This document shows, in pieces, positions 23,515 through 36,404 of a DNA stretch of 64,000 bases. The position numbers and the translations under genes are program-made. Numbering within the stretch: the first letter of the stretch is position 1; each line of letters begins with the position of its first letter. Below the pieces are notes generated by a model, which worked only from the letters and a program-made list of their open reading frames with translations, ran no database searches and was not told where the DNA came from. Source of the stretch: Rhipicephalus microplus (Eukaryota; Arthropoda; Arachnida; Ixodida; Ixodidae); the NCBI RefSeq assembly GCF_043290135.1, contig NW_027464602.1, positions 4,774,001-4,838,000 on the forward strand, written 5' to 3'.

Positions 23515-23587
23515 CACCACCGGGTGGGCTCGAACCTCCGACTTTTTGGTTAACACCGATCGCGCTCGCCAATTGCGCCATGGAGAC
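23515..23587 (-). tRNA. tRNA-Asn-like body with shortened anticodon loop
   Basis: The + strand ttaacaccgatcgcgctcgcc lacks one g of the usual cagccg. The loop falls to about six bases (TGTTAA) and the body to 73 nt. The same lesion is in 25650, 27864, 29191, 31254, 33468, 34206, 36700, 37877 and 38912. The 13312 unit has a related form. Confidence 0.74.
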
Positions 23588-25430
23588 AGTCCTGCTCCAC
23601 TCTCACCACCATCAGAACATATCTTCAAAGCTATCAGCCCAAAGAAAAAAAGCACCGCACCACCACCGGGTGGGCTCGAACCTCCAACTTTTCGGTTAAC
23701 AGCCGGTCACGCTAGCCAATTTCGCCACGGAGACAGTCCTGCTCCACTCTCACCCCCATCAGAACATATCTTCAAAGCTATCAGCCCACAGAAAAAAAAG
23801 CGCCGCACAACCACCGGGTAGGCTCGAACCTCCGATTTTTCGGGTAACAGCCGATCGCGCTAGCCAATTGCGCCGTGGAGACAGTCCTGCTCCACTCTCA
23901 CCACCATAAGAACATATCTTCAAAGCTATCAGCCCAAAGAAAAAAAGCACCGCACCACCACCGGGTGGGCTCGAATCTCCAACTTTTCGGTTAACAGCCG
24001 ATCACGCTAGCCAATTGCGCCACGGAGACAGTCCTGCTCCACTCTCACCCCCATCAGAACATATCTTCAAAGCTACCAGCGCAAAGAAAAAAGCAACACA
24101 CCACTCCCGGGAGGGCTCGAAACTCCAACCTTTCGGTCAACAGCTGATCGCGCTAGCCCATCGCGCCACGGAGACAGTCCTGCTCCACTCTCACCACCAT
24201 CAGTACATATCTTCAAAGCTATCAGCCCAAAGAAAAAAAAGCGCCGCACCACCGCCGGGTGGGCTCGAAACTCCTACCTTTCGGTTAACAGCCGATCGCG
24301 CTAGCCAATTGCGCCACGGAGACAGTCGTGCTCCACTCTCACCACCATCAGGACATATCTTCAAAGCTATCAGCGCAAAGAAAAAAGCAACACACCACTC
24401 CCGGGAGGGATCGAAACTCCAACATTTCGGTTAACAGCCGATCGCGCTAGCCATTTGCGCCATGGAGACAGTCCTGCTCCCCTCTCACCACCATCAGAAC
24501 ATATCTTCAAAGCTATCAGCCCAAAGAAAAAAAGCACCGCACCACCACCGGGTGGGCTCGAACCTCCAACTTTTCGGTTAACAGCCGGTCACGCTAGCCA
24601 ATTTCGCCACGGAGACAGTCCTGCTCCACTCTCACCCCCATCAGAACATATCTTCAAAGCTATCAGCCCACAGAAAAAAAAGCGCCGCACAACCACCGGG
24701 TAGGCTCGAACCTCCGATTTTTTGGTTAACAGCCGATCGCGCTAGCCAATTGCGCCACGGAGACAGTCCTGCTCCACTCTCACCACCATAAGAACATATC
24801 TTCAAAGCTATCAGCCCAAAGAAAAAAAGCACCGCACCACCACCGGGTGGGCTCGAATCTCCAACTTTTCGGTTAACAGCCGATCACGCTAGCCAATTGC
24901 GCCACGGAGACAGTCCTGCTCCACTCTCACCCCCATCAGAACATATCTTCAAAGCTATCAGCCCAAAGAAAAAAAGCACCGCACCACCACCGGGTGGGCT
25001 CGAATCTCCAACTTTTCGGTTAACAGCCGATCACGCTAGCCAATTGCGCCACGGAGACAGTCCTGCTCCACTCTCACCCCCATCAGAACATATCTTCAAA
25101 GCTATCAGCCCACAGAAAAAAAAAAGCGCCGCACAACCACCGGGTAGGCTCGAACCTCCTATTTTTCGGTTAACAGCCGATCGCGCTAGCCAATTGCGCC
25201 ACGGAGACAGTCCTGCTCCACTCTCACCACCATAAGAACATATCTTCAAAGCTATCAGCCCAAAGAAAAAAAAGCGCCGCACCACCACTGGGTGGGCTCG
25301 AACCTCCGACCTTTTGGTTAACAGCCGATCGCGCTAGCCAATTGCGCCACGGAGACAATCCTGCTCCACTCTCACCACCATCAGAACATATCTTCAAAGC
25401 TATCAGCCCAAATTAAAAAAAGCGTGGCAC

Positions 25431-25504
25431 CAACACCGGGTGGGCTCGAACCTCCAACTTTCCGGTTAAGAGCCTATCACGCTAGCCAATTGCGCCATGG
25501 AGAC
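25431..25504 (-). tRNA. tRNA-like body with CTT anticodon, HOR founder set
   Basis: The anticodon CTT is at 25468-25470. The next bases read agcctatcac, against agccgatcac in the other copies, the only base difference I saw between the two 5.6-kb HOR copies. The following + strand aattaaaaaaagcgtgg is a private T-run with an AA break on the minus strand. Confidence 0.74.
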
Positions 25505-27643
25505 AGTCCTGCTTCACTCTCACCACCATCACAACATATCTTCAAAGCTATCAGCCCAAAGAAAAAAAGCACAGCACCACCACCGCGTGGGCTCGAACCT
25601 CCGACCTTTTGGTTAACACCGATCGCGCTCGCCAATTGCGCCATGGAGACAGTCCTGCTCCACTCTCACCACCATCAGAACATATCTTCAAAGCTATCAG
25701 CCCAAAGAAAAAAAGCACCGCACCACCACCGGGTGGGCTCGAACCTCCAACTTTTCGGTTAACAGCCGATCACGCTAGCCAATTGCGCTACAGCGACAGT
25801 CCTGCTCCACTCTCACCTCCATCAGAACATATCTTCAAAGCTATCAACCCATAGAAAAAAAGCGCCGCACAACCACCGGGTAGGCTCCAACCTCCGACTT
25901 TTCGGTTAACAGCCGATCGCGCTAGCCAATTGCGCCACGGCGACAGTCCTGCTCCACTCTCACCACCATAAGAACATATCTTCAAAGCTATCAGCCCAAA
26001 GAAAAAAAAGCGCCGCACCACCACTGGGTGGGCTCGAACCTCCGACCTTTTGGTTAACAGCCGATCGCGCTAGCCAATTGCGCCACGGAGACAATCCATC
26101 TCACCTCTCACCACCATCAGAACATATCTTCAAAGCTATCAGCCCAAAGAAAAAAAAGCGCCGCACCACCACCGGGTGGGCTCGAAACTCCAACCTTTGG
26201 GTCAACAGCCGATCGCGCAAGCCCATTGCGCCACGGAGACAGTCTTGCTCACTCATCTCTCACCACCATCAGATCATATCATCAAAGCTATCAGCCCAAA
26301 GAAAAAAAAGCACCGCACCACCACCGGGTGCGCTCGAACCTCCAACTTTTCGGTTAACAGCCGATCGCGCTAGCCAATTGCGCCACGGAGACAGTCTTGC
26401 TCCACTCTCACCACAATCAGAACATATCTTCAAAGCTATCATCGCAAAGAAAAAAGCAACACACCACTCCCGGGAGGGCTCGAACCTCCAACCTTTCGGT
26501 TAACAGCCGATCGCGCTAGCCAATAGCGCCACGAAGACAGTCCTGTTCCACTCTCACCACCATCAGAACATATCTTCAAAGCCATTACCGCAAAGAAAAA
26601 AGCAACACACCACTCCCGGGAGGGCTCAAAACTCCAACCTTTCGGTTAACAGCCGATCGCGCTAGCCCATTGCGCCACGGAGACAGTCTTGCTCCACTCT
26701 CACCACGATCAGTACATATCTTCAAAGCTATCATCGCAAAGAATAAAGCAACACACCACTCCCGGGAGGGCTCGAAACTCCAACCTTTCGGTCAACAGCT
26801 TATCGCGCTAGCCCATCGCGCCACGGAGACAGTCTTGCTCACTCATCTCTCACCACCATCAGATCATATCTTCAAAGCTATCAGTCCAAAGAAAAAAAAG
26901 CACCGCACCACCACCGGGTGGGCTAGAACCTCCAACCTTTCGGTTAACAGCCAATCCCGCTAGCCAATTGCGCCACGGAGACAGTCCTGCTCCACTCTTA
27001 CCACCATCAGAACATATCTTCAAAGCTATCAGCCCAAAGAAAAAAAGCACCGCACCACCACCGGGTGGGCTCGAATCTCCAACTTTTCGGTTAACAGCCG
27101 ATCACGCTAGCCAATTGCGCCACGGAGACAGTCCTGCTCCACTCTCACCCCCATCAGAACATATCTTCAAAGCTATCAGCGCAAAGAAAAAAGCAACACA
27201 CCACTCCCGGGAGGGCTCGAAACTCCAACCTTTCGGTCAACAGCTTATCGCGCTAGCCCATCGCGCCACGGAGACAGTCCTGCTCCACTCTCACCACCAT
27301 CAGTACATATCTTCAAAGCTATCAGCACAAAGAAAAAAAAGCGCCACACCATCACCGGGTGGGCTCGAACCTCCAACCTTTCGGTTAACAGCCGATCGCG
27401 CTAGCCAACTGCGCCACGGAGACAGTCGTGCTCCACTCTCACCACCATCAGGACATATCTTCAAAGCTATCAGCGCAAAGAAAAAAGCAACACACCACTC
27501 CCGGGAGGGATCGAAACTCCAACATTTCGGTTAACAGCCGATCGCGCTAGCCAATTGCGCCACGGAGACAGTCCTGCTCTACTCTCACCACCAACAGAAC
27601 ATATCTTCAAAGCTATCAGCCCAAAGAAAAAAAAGCGCCGCAC

Positions 27644-27717
27644 CACGGCCGGGTGGGCTCGAAACTCCTACCTTTCGGTTAACAGCCGATCGCGCTAGCC
27701 AATTGCGCCACGGAAAA
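27644..27717 (-). tRNA. tRNA-Asn-like body with rewritten 5' end
   Basis: The + strand cggaaaatg replaces cggagacag, so the minus strand begins ATTTTCCG. The acceptor 5' strand is lost and a T4 lies at the expected start of the transcript. The same form is at 33321 and 37730. Confidence 0.72.
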
Positions 27718-28382
27718 TGTCCTGCTTCACTCTCACCACCATCAGAACATATCTTCAAAGCTATCAGCCCAAAGAAAAAAAAGCGCCATACCACCACCGG
27801 GTGGGCTCGAACCTCCGACTTTTTGGTTAACACCGATCGCGCTCGCCAATTGCGCCATGGAGACAGTCCTGCTCCACTCTCACCACCATCAGAACATATC
27901 TTCAAAGCTATCAGCCCAAAGAAAAAAAGCACCGCACCACCACCGGGTGGGCTCGAATCTCCAACTTTTCGGTTAACAGCCGATCACGCTAGCTAATTGC
28001 GCCACGGAGACAGTCCTGCTCCACTCTCACCCCCATCAGAACATATCTTCAAAGCTATCAGCCCACAGAAAAAAAAAGCGCCGCACAACCACCGGGTAGG
28101 CTCGAACCTCCTATTTTTCGGTTAACAGCCGATCGCGCTAGCCAATTGCGCCACGGAGACAGTCCTGCTCCACTCTCACCACCATAAGAACATATCTTCA
28201 AAGCTATCAGCCCAAAGAAAAAAAAGCGCCGCACCACCACTGGGTGGGCTCGAACCTCCGACCTTTTGGTTAACAGCCGATCGCGCTAGCCAATTGCGCC
28301 ACGGAGACAATCCTGCTCCACTCTCACCACCATCAGAACATATCTTCAAAGCTATCAGCCCAAATTAAAAAAAGCGTGGCAC

Positions 28383-28456
28383 CAACACCGGGTGGGCTCG
28401 AACCTCCAACTTTCCGGTTAAGAGCCGATCACGCTAGCCAATTGCGCCACGGAGAC
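28383..28456 (-). tRNA. tRNA-like body with CTT anticodon at the HOR junction
   Basis: Same body as 25,431-25,504, but from the A box onward the sequence switches to the flank of the 22852 unit (agtcttgctcc in place of agtcctgcttc). It marks the joint between the two 5,604-bp copies. Confidence 0.75.
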
Positions 28457-31034
28457 AGTCTTGCTCCACTCTCACCACCATCAGAACATATCTTCAAAGC
28501 TATCAGCGCAAAGAAAAAAGCAACACACCACTCCCGGGAGGGCTCGAAACTCCAACCTTTCGGTCAACAGCTGATCGCGCTAGCCCATCGCGCCACGGAG
28601 ACAGTCCTGCTCCACTCTCACCACCATCAGTACATATCTTCAAAGCTATCAGCACAAAGAAAAAAAAGCGCCACACCATCACCGGGTGGGCTCCAACCTC
28701 CAACCTTTCGGTTAACAGCCGATCGCACTAGCCAACTGCGCCACGGAGACAGTCGTGCTCCACTCTCACCACCATCAAGACATATCTTCAAAGCTATCAG
28801 CGCAAAGAAAAAAGCAACACACCACTCCCGGGAGGGATCGAAACTCCAACATTTCGGTTAACAGCCGATCGCGCTAGCCAATTGTGCCACGGAGACAGTC
28901 CTGCTCTACTCTCACCACCAACAGAACATATCTTCAAAGCTATCAGCCCAAAGAAAAAAAAGCGCCGCACCACCGCCGGGTGGGCTCGAAACTCCTACCT
29001 TTCGGTTAACAGCCGATCGCGCTAGCCAATTGCGCCACGGAGACAGTCCTGCTTCACTCTCACCACCATCAGAACATATCTTCAAAGCTATCGGCCCAAA
29101 GAAAAAAAAGCGCCATACCACCACCGGGTGGGCTCGAACCTCCGACTTTTTGGTTAACACCGATCGCGCTCGCCAATTGCGCCATGGAGACAGTCCTGCT
29201 CCACTCTCACCACCATCAGAACATATCTTCAAAGCTATCAGCCCAAAGAAAAAAAGCACCGCACCACCACCGGGTGGGCTCGAACCTCCAACTTTTCGGT
29301 TAACAGCCGGTCACGCTAGCCAATTTCGCCACGGAGACAGTCCTGCTCCACTCTCACCCCCATCAGAACATATCTTCAAAGCTATCAGCCCACAGAAAAA
29401 AAAGCGCCGCACAACCACCGGGTAGGCTCGAACCTCCGATTTTTCGGGTAACAGCCGATCGCGCTAGCCAATTGCGCCGTGGAGACAGTCCTGCTCCACT
29501 CTCACCACCATAAGAACATATCTTCAAAGCTATCAGCCCAAAGAAAAAAAGCACCGCACCACCACCGGGTGGGCTCGAATCTCCAACTTTTCGGTTAACA
29601 GCCGATCACGCTAGCCAATTGCGCCACGGAGACAGTCCTGCTCCACTCTCACCCCCATCAGAACATATCTTCAAAGCTACCAGCGCAAAGAAAAAAGCAA
29701 CACACCACTCCCGGGAGGGCTCGAAACTCCAACCTTTCGGTCAACAGCTGATCGCGCTAGCCCATCGCGCCACGGAGACAGTCCTGCTCCACTCTCACCA
29801 CCATCAGTACATATCTTCAAAGCTATCAGCCCAAAGAAAAAAAAGCGCCGCACCACCGCCGGGTGGGCTCGAAACTCCTACCTTTCGGTTAACAGCCGAT
29901 CGCGCTAGCCAATTGCGCCACGGAGACAGTCGTGCTCCACTCTCACCACCATCAGGACATATCTTCAAAGCTATCAGCGCAAAGAAAAAAGCAACACACC
30001 ACTCCCGGGAGGGATCGAAACTCCAACATTTCGGTTAACAGCCGATCGCGCTAGCCATTTGCGCCATGGAGACAGTCCTGCTCCCCTCTCACCACCATCA
30101 GAACATATCTTCAAAGCTATCAGCCCAAAGAAAAAAAGCACCGCACCACCACCGGGTGGGCTCGAACCTCCAACTTTTCGGTTAACAGCCGGTCACGCTA
30201 GCCAATTTCGCCACGGAGACAGTCCTGCTCCACTCTCACCCCCATCAGAACATATCTTCAAAGCTATCAGCCCACAGAAAAAAAAGCGCCGCACAACCAC
30301 CGGGTAGGCTCGAACCTCCGATTTTTTGGTTAACAGCCGATCGCGCTAGCCAATTGCGCCACGGAGACAGTCCTGCTCCACTCTCACCACCATAAGAACA
30401 TATCTTCAAAGCTATCAGCCCAAAGAAAAAAAGCACCGCACCACCACCGGGTGGGCTCGAATCTCCAACTTTTCGGTTAACAGCCGATCACGCTAGCCAA
30501 TTGCGCCACGGAGACAGTCCTGCTCCACTCTCACCCCCATCAGAACATATCTTCAAAGCTATCAGCCCAAAGAAAAAAAGCACCGCACCACCACCGGGTG
30601 GGCTCGAATCTCCAACTTTTCGGTTAACAGCCGATCACGCTAGCCAATTGCGCCACGGAGACAGTCCTGCTCCACTCTCACCCCCATCAGAACATATCTT
30701 CAAAGCTATCAGCCCACAGAAAAAAAAAAGCGCCGCACAACCACCGGGTAGGCTCGAACCTCCTATTTTTCGGTTAACAGCCGATCGCGCTAGCCAATTG
30801 CGCCACGGAGACAGTCCTGCTCCACTCTCACCACCATAAGAACATATCTTCAAAGCTATCAGCCCAAAGAAAAAAAAGCGCCGCACCACCACTGGGTGGG
30901 CTCGAACCTCCGACCTTTTGGTTAACAGCCGATCGCGCTAGCCAATTGCGCCACGGAGACAATCCTGCTCCACTCTCACCACCATCAGAACATATCTTCA
31001 AAGCTATCAGCCCAAATTAAAAAAAGCGTGGCAC

Positions 31035-31108
31035 CAACACCGGGTGGGCTCGAACCTCCAACTTTCCGGTTAAGAGCCGATCACGCTAGCCAATTGCGCC
31101 ATGGAGAC
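31035..31108 (-). tRNA. tRNA-like body with CTT anticodon, HOR copy 2
   Basis: Partner of 25,431-25,504 at 5,604 bp. Anticodon CTT at 31072-31074. Confidence 0.74.
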
Positions 31109-33986
31109 AGTCCTGCTTCACTCTCACCACCATCACAACATATCTTCAAAGCTATCAGCCCAAAGAAAAAAAGCACAGCACCACCACCGCGTGGGCTCGA
31201 ACCTCCGACCTTTTGGTTAACACCGATCGCGCTCGCCAATTGCGCCATGGAGACAGTCCTGCTCCACTCTCACCACCATCAGAACATATCTTCAAAGCTA
31301 TCAGCCCAAAGAAAAAAAGCACCGCACCACCACCGGGTGGGCTCGAACCTCCAACTTTTCGGTTAACAGCCGATCACGCTAGCCAATTGCGCTACAGCGA
31401 CAGTCCTGCTCCACTCTCACCTCCATCAGAACATATCTTCAAAGCTATCAACCCATAGAAAAAAAGCGCCGCACAACCACCGGGTAGGCTCCAACCTCCG
31501 ACTTTTCGGTTAACAGCCGATCGCGCTAGCCAATTGCGCCACGGCGACAGTCCTGCTCCACTCTCACCACCATAAGAACATATCTTCAAAGCTATCAGCC
31601 CAAAGAAAAAAAAGCGCCGCACCACCACTGGGTGGGCTCGAACCTCCGACCTTTTGGTTAACAGCCGATCGCGCTAGCCAATTGCGCCACGGAGACAATC
31701 CATCTCACCTCTCACCACCATCAGAACATATCTTCAAAGCTATCAGCCCAAAGAAAAAAAAGCGCCGCACCACCACCGGGTGGGCTCGAAACTCCAACCT
31801 TTGGGTCAACAGCCGATCGCGCAAGCCCATTGCGCCACGGAGACAGTCTTGCTCACTCATCTCTCACCACCATCAGATCATATCATCAAAGCTATCAGCC
31901 CAAAGAAAAAAAAGCACCGCACCACCACCGGGTGCGCTCGAACCTCCAACTTTTCGGTTAACAGCCGATCGCGCTAGCCAATTGCGCCACGGAGACAGTC
32001 TTGCTCCACTCTCACCACAATCAGAACATATCTTCAAAGCTATCATCGCAAAGAAAAAAGCAACACACCACTCCCGGGAGGGCTCGAACCTCCAACCTTT
32101 CGGTTAACAGCCGATCGCGCTAGCCAATAGCGCCACGAAGACAGTCCTGTTCCACTCTCACCACCATCAGAACATATCTTCAAAGCCATTACCGCAAAGA
32201 AAAAAGCAACACACCACTCCCGGGAGGGCTCAAAACTCCAACCTTTCGGTTAACAGCCGATCGCGCTAGCCCATTGCGCCACGGAGACAGTCTTGCTCCA
32301 CTCTCACCACGATCAGTACATATCTTCAAAGCTATCATCGCAAAGAATAAAGCAACACACCACTCCCGGGAGGGCTCGAAACTCCAACCTTTCGGTCAAC
32401 AGCTTATCGCGCTAGCCCATCGCGCCACGGAGACAGTCTTGCTCACTCATCTCTCACCACCATCAGATCATATCTTCAAAGCTATCAGTCCAAAGAAAAA
32501 AAAGCACCGCACCACCACCGGGTGGGCTAGAACCTCCAACCTTTCGGTTAACAGCCAATCCCGCTAGCCAATTGCGCCACGGAGACAGTCCTGCTCCACT
32601 CTTACCACCATCAGAACATATCTTCAAAGCTATCAGCCCAAAGAAAAAAAGCACCGCACCACCACCGGGTGGGCTCGAATCTCCAACTTTTCGGTTAACA
32701 GCCGATCACGCTAGCCAATTGCGCCACGGAGACAGTCCTGCTCCACTCTCACCCCCATCAGAACATATCTTCAAAGCTATCAGCGCAAAGAAAAAAGCAA
32801 CACACCACTCCCGGGAGGGCTCGAAACTCCAACCTTTCGGTCAACAGCTTATCGCGCTAGCCCATCGCGCCACGGAGACAGTCCTGCTCCACTCTCACCA
32901 CCATCAGTACATATCTTCAAAGCTATCAGCACAAAGAAAAAAAAGCGCCACACCATCACCGGGTGGGCTCGAACCTCCAACCTTTCGGTTAACAGCCGAT
33001 CGCGCTAGCCAACTGCGCCACGGAGACAGTCGTGCTCCACTCTCACCACCATCAGGACATATCTTCAAAGCTATCAGCGCAAAGAAAAAAGCAACACACC
33101 ACTCCCGGGAGGGATCGAAACTCCAACATTTCGGTTAACAGCCGATCGCGCTAGCCAATTGCGCCACGGAGACAGTCCTGCTCTACTCTCACCACCAACA
33201 GAACATATCTTCAAAGCTATCAGCCCAAAGAAAAAAAAGCGCCGCACCACGGCCGGGTGGGCTCGAAACTCCTACCTTTCGGTTAACAGCCGATCGCGCT
33301 AGCCAATTGCGCCACGGAAAATGTCCTGCTTCACTCTCACCACCATCAGAACATATCTTCAAAGCTATCAGCCCAAAGAAAAAAAAGCGCCATACCACCA
33401 CCGGGTGGGCTCGAACCTCCGACTTTTTGGTTAACACCGATCGCGCTCGCCAATTGCGCCATGGAGACAGTCCTGCTCCACTCTCACCACCATCAGAACA
33501 TATCTTCAAAGCTATCAGCCCAAAGAAAAAAAGCACCGCACCACCACCGGGTGGGCTCGAATCTCCAACTTTTCGGTTAACAGCCGATCACGCTAGCTAA
33601 TTGCGCCACGGAGACAGTCCTGCTCCACTCTCACCCCCATCAGAACATATCTTCAAAGCTATCAGCCCACAGAAAAAAAAAGCGCCGCACAACCACCGGG
33701 TAGGCTCGAACCTCCTATTTTTCGGTTAACAGCCGATCGCGCTAGCCAATTGCGCCACGGAGACAGTCCTGCTCCACTCTCACCACCATAAGAACATATC
33801 TTCAAAGCTATCAGCCCAAAGAAAAAAAAGCGCCGCACCACCACTGGGTGGGCTCGAACCTCCGACCTTTTGGTTAACAGCCGATCGCGCTAGCCAATTG
33901 CGCCACGGAGACAATCCTGCTCCACTCTCACCACCATCAGAACATATCTTCAAAGCTATCAGCCCAAATTAAAAAAAGCGTGGCAC

Positions 33987-34060
33987 CAACACCGGGTGGG
34001 CTCGAACCTCCAACTTTCCGGTTAAGAGCCGATCACGCTAGCCAATTGCGCCATGGAGAC
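33987..34060 (-). tRNA. tRNA-like body with CTT anticodon, partial HOR copy 3
   Basis: Partner of 31,035-31,108 at 2,952 bp. Anticodon CTT at 34024-34026. The later partner at 38,693-38,766 has GTT. Confidence 0.74.
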
Positions 34061-36404
34061 AGTCCTGCTTCACTCTCACCACCATCACAACATATCTTCA
34101 AAGCTATCAGCCCAAAGAAAAAAAGCACAGCACCACCACCGCGTGGGCTCGAACCTCCGACCTTTTGGTTAACACCGATCGCGCTCGCCAATTGCGCCAT
34201 GGAGACAGTCCTGCTCCACTCTCACCACCATCAGAACATATCTTCAAAGCTATCAGCCCAAAGAAAAAAAGCACCGCACCACCACCGGGTGGGCTCGAAC
34301 CTCCAACTTTTCGGTTAACAGCCGATCACGCTAGCCAATTGCGCTACAGCGACAGTCCTGCTCCACTCTCACCTCCATCAGAACATATCTTCAAAGCTAT
34401 CAACCCATAGAAAAAAAGCGCCGCACAACCACCGGGTAGGCTCCAACCTCCGACTTTTCGGTTAACAGCCGATCGCGCTAGCCAATTGCGCCACGGCGAC
34501 AGTCCTGCTCCACTCTCACCACCATAAGAACATATCTTCAAAGCTATCAGCCCAAAGAAAAAAAAGCGCCGCACCACCACTGGGTGGGCTCGAACCTCCG
34601 ACCTTTTGGTTAACAGCCGATCGCGCTAGCCAATTGCGCCACGGAGACAATCCATCTCACCTCTCACCACCATCAGAACATATCTTCAAAGCTATCAGCC
34701 CAAAGAAAAAAAAGCGCCGCACCACCACCGGGTGGGCTCGAAACTCCAACCTTTGGGTCAACAGCCGATCGCGCAAGCCCATTGCGCCACGGAGACAGTC
34801 TTGCTCACTCATCTCTCACCACCATCAGATCATATCATCAAAGCTATCAGCCCAAAGAAAAAAAAGCACCGCACCACCACCGGGTGCGCTCGAACCTCCA
34901 ACTTTTCGGTTAACAGCCGATCGCGCTAGCCAATTGCGCCACGGAGACAGTCTTGCTCCACTCTCACCACAATCAGAACATATCTTCAAAGCTATCATCG
35001 CAAAGAAAAAAGCAACACACCACTCCCGGGAGGGCTCGAACCTCCAACCTTTCGGTTAACAGCCGATCGCGCTAGCCAATAGCGCCACGAAGACAGTCCT
35101 GTTCCACTCTCACCACCATCAGAACATATCTTCAAAGCCATTACCGCAAAGAAAAAAGCAACACACCACTCCCGGGAGGGCTCAAAACTCCAACCTTTCG
35201 GTTAACAGCCGATCGCGCTAGCCCATTGCGCCACGGAGACAGTCTTGCTCCACTCTCACCACGATCAGTACATATCTTCAAAGCTATCATCGCAAAGAAT
35301 AAAGCAACACACCACTCCCGGGAGGGCTCAAAACTCCAACCTTTCGGTCAACAGCCGATCGCGCTAGCCCATTGTGCCACGGAGACAGTCTTGCTCATCT
35401 CTCACCACCATCAGAACATATCATCAAAGCGATAAGCCCAAAGAAAAAAAAGCACCGCACCACCACCGGGTGGGCTCGAACCTCCAACTTTTCGGTTAAC
35501 AGCCGATGGCGCTGGCCAATTGCGCCACGGAGACAGTCCTGCTCCACTCTCACCACAATTAGAACATATCTTCAAAGCTATCAGCCAAAAAAAAGCGCCG
35601 CACCACCACCGGGTGGGCTCGAACCTCCAACCTTTTGGTTAACAGCAGATCGCGCTAGCCAATTGCGCCACGGAGACAGTCCTTCTCCACTCTCACCACC
35701 ATAAGAACATATCTTCAAAGCTATCAGCCCAAAAAAGCGCCGCACCACACCCGGGTGGGCTCGAACCTCCAACTTTTCGGTTAACAGCCGATCGCGCTAG
35801 CCAATTGCGCCACGGAGACAGTCCTTCTCCACTCTCACCACCATAAGAACTTATCTTCAAAGCTATCAGCCCAAAAAAGCGCCGCACCACCACCAGGTGG
35901 GCTCGAACCTCCAACCTTTCGGTTAACAGCCGATCACGCTAGTCAATTGCCCCACGAAGACAGTCGTGCTCCACTCTCACCACCGTCAGAACATTTCTTC
36001 AGAGCTATCACCCCAAAGAAAAGAAAAGCGCCGCACCACCACCGGTTGGGCTCGAACCTCCAACCTTTAGGTTAACAGCCGATCGCGCTAGCCCATTGCG
36101 CCACGGAGGCAGTCATGCTCCACTCTCACCATCATCAGAACATATCTTCAAAGCTATCAGCGCAAAGAAAAAAAAGCGCTGCACCACCACCGCGTGGGCT
36201 CGAACCTCCAACCTTTCGGTTAACAGCCGATCGCGCTAGCCCAGTGCGCCACGGAGACAGTCTTGCTCCACTCTCACCACCATCAGAACATATCTTCAAA
36301 GCTATCAGCGCAAAGAAAAAAGCAACACACCACTCCCGGGAGGGCTCGAAACTCCAACCTTTCGGTCAACAGCTGATCGCGCTAGCCCATCGCGCCACGG
36401 AGAC
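34061..36404 (-). repeat. Array block 11, 16 units, partial HOR copies
   Basis: 5' ends: 34206, 34353, 34500, 34648, 34796, 34948, 35094, 35240, 35386, 35534, 35677, 35819, 35961, 36110, 36258, 36404. The first eight repeat 31254-32288 at a 2,952-bp offset. From 35240 the series repeats 21834-22998 at a 13,406-bp offset, so a junction between two source blocks lies near 35.3 kb. Confidence 0.9.

Larger units (their letters stand above)
22853..28456 (-). repeat. Array block 9, 38-unit HOR of 5,604 bp, copy 1
   Basis: 5' ends: 22998, 23146, 23292, 23440, 23587, 23734, 23882, 24029, 24175, 24323, 24469, 24616, 24764, 24911, 25058, 25208, 25356, 25504, 25650, 25797, 25944, 26092, 26240, 26392, 26538, 26684, 26830, 26982, 27129, 27275, 27423, 27569, 27717, 27864, 28011, 28160, 28308, 28456. 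Copy 2 starts at once after it. I noticed one base difference between the copies (agcctatcac at 25,471 against agccgatcac in copy 2) and no length change. Confidence 0.93.
28457..34060 (-). repeat. Array block 10, 5,604-bp HOR, copy 2
   Basis: 5' ends: 28602, 28750, 28896, 29044, 29191, 29338, 29486, 29633, 29779, 29927, 30073, 30220, 30368, 30515, 30662, 30812, 30960, 31108, 31254, 31401, 31548, 31696, 31844, 31996, 32142, 32288, 32434, 32586, 32733, 32879, 33027, 33173, 33321, 33468, 33615, 33764, 33912, 34060. The constant 5,604-bp offset covers every unit up to 33912. At 34,05x the sequence switches to the continuation seen after 31108 (offset 2,952 bp, 20 units). Confidence 0.93.

Noticed and set aside
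22853..34060. Treating the near-identical 5.6-kb copies as certainly an assembly error
   Set aside because: One base differs between copies and the second copy continues into a third, different junction, which a simple duplication of a contig end would not give. It stays possible and is noted as a check.
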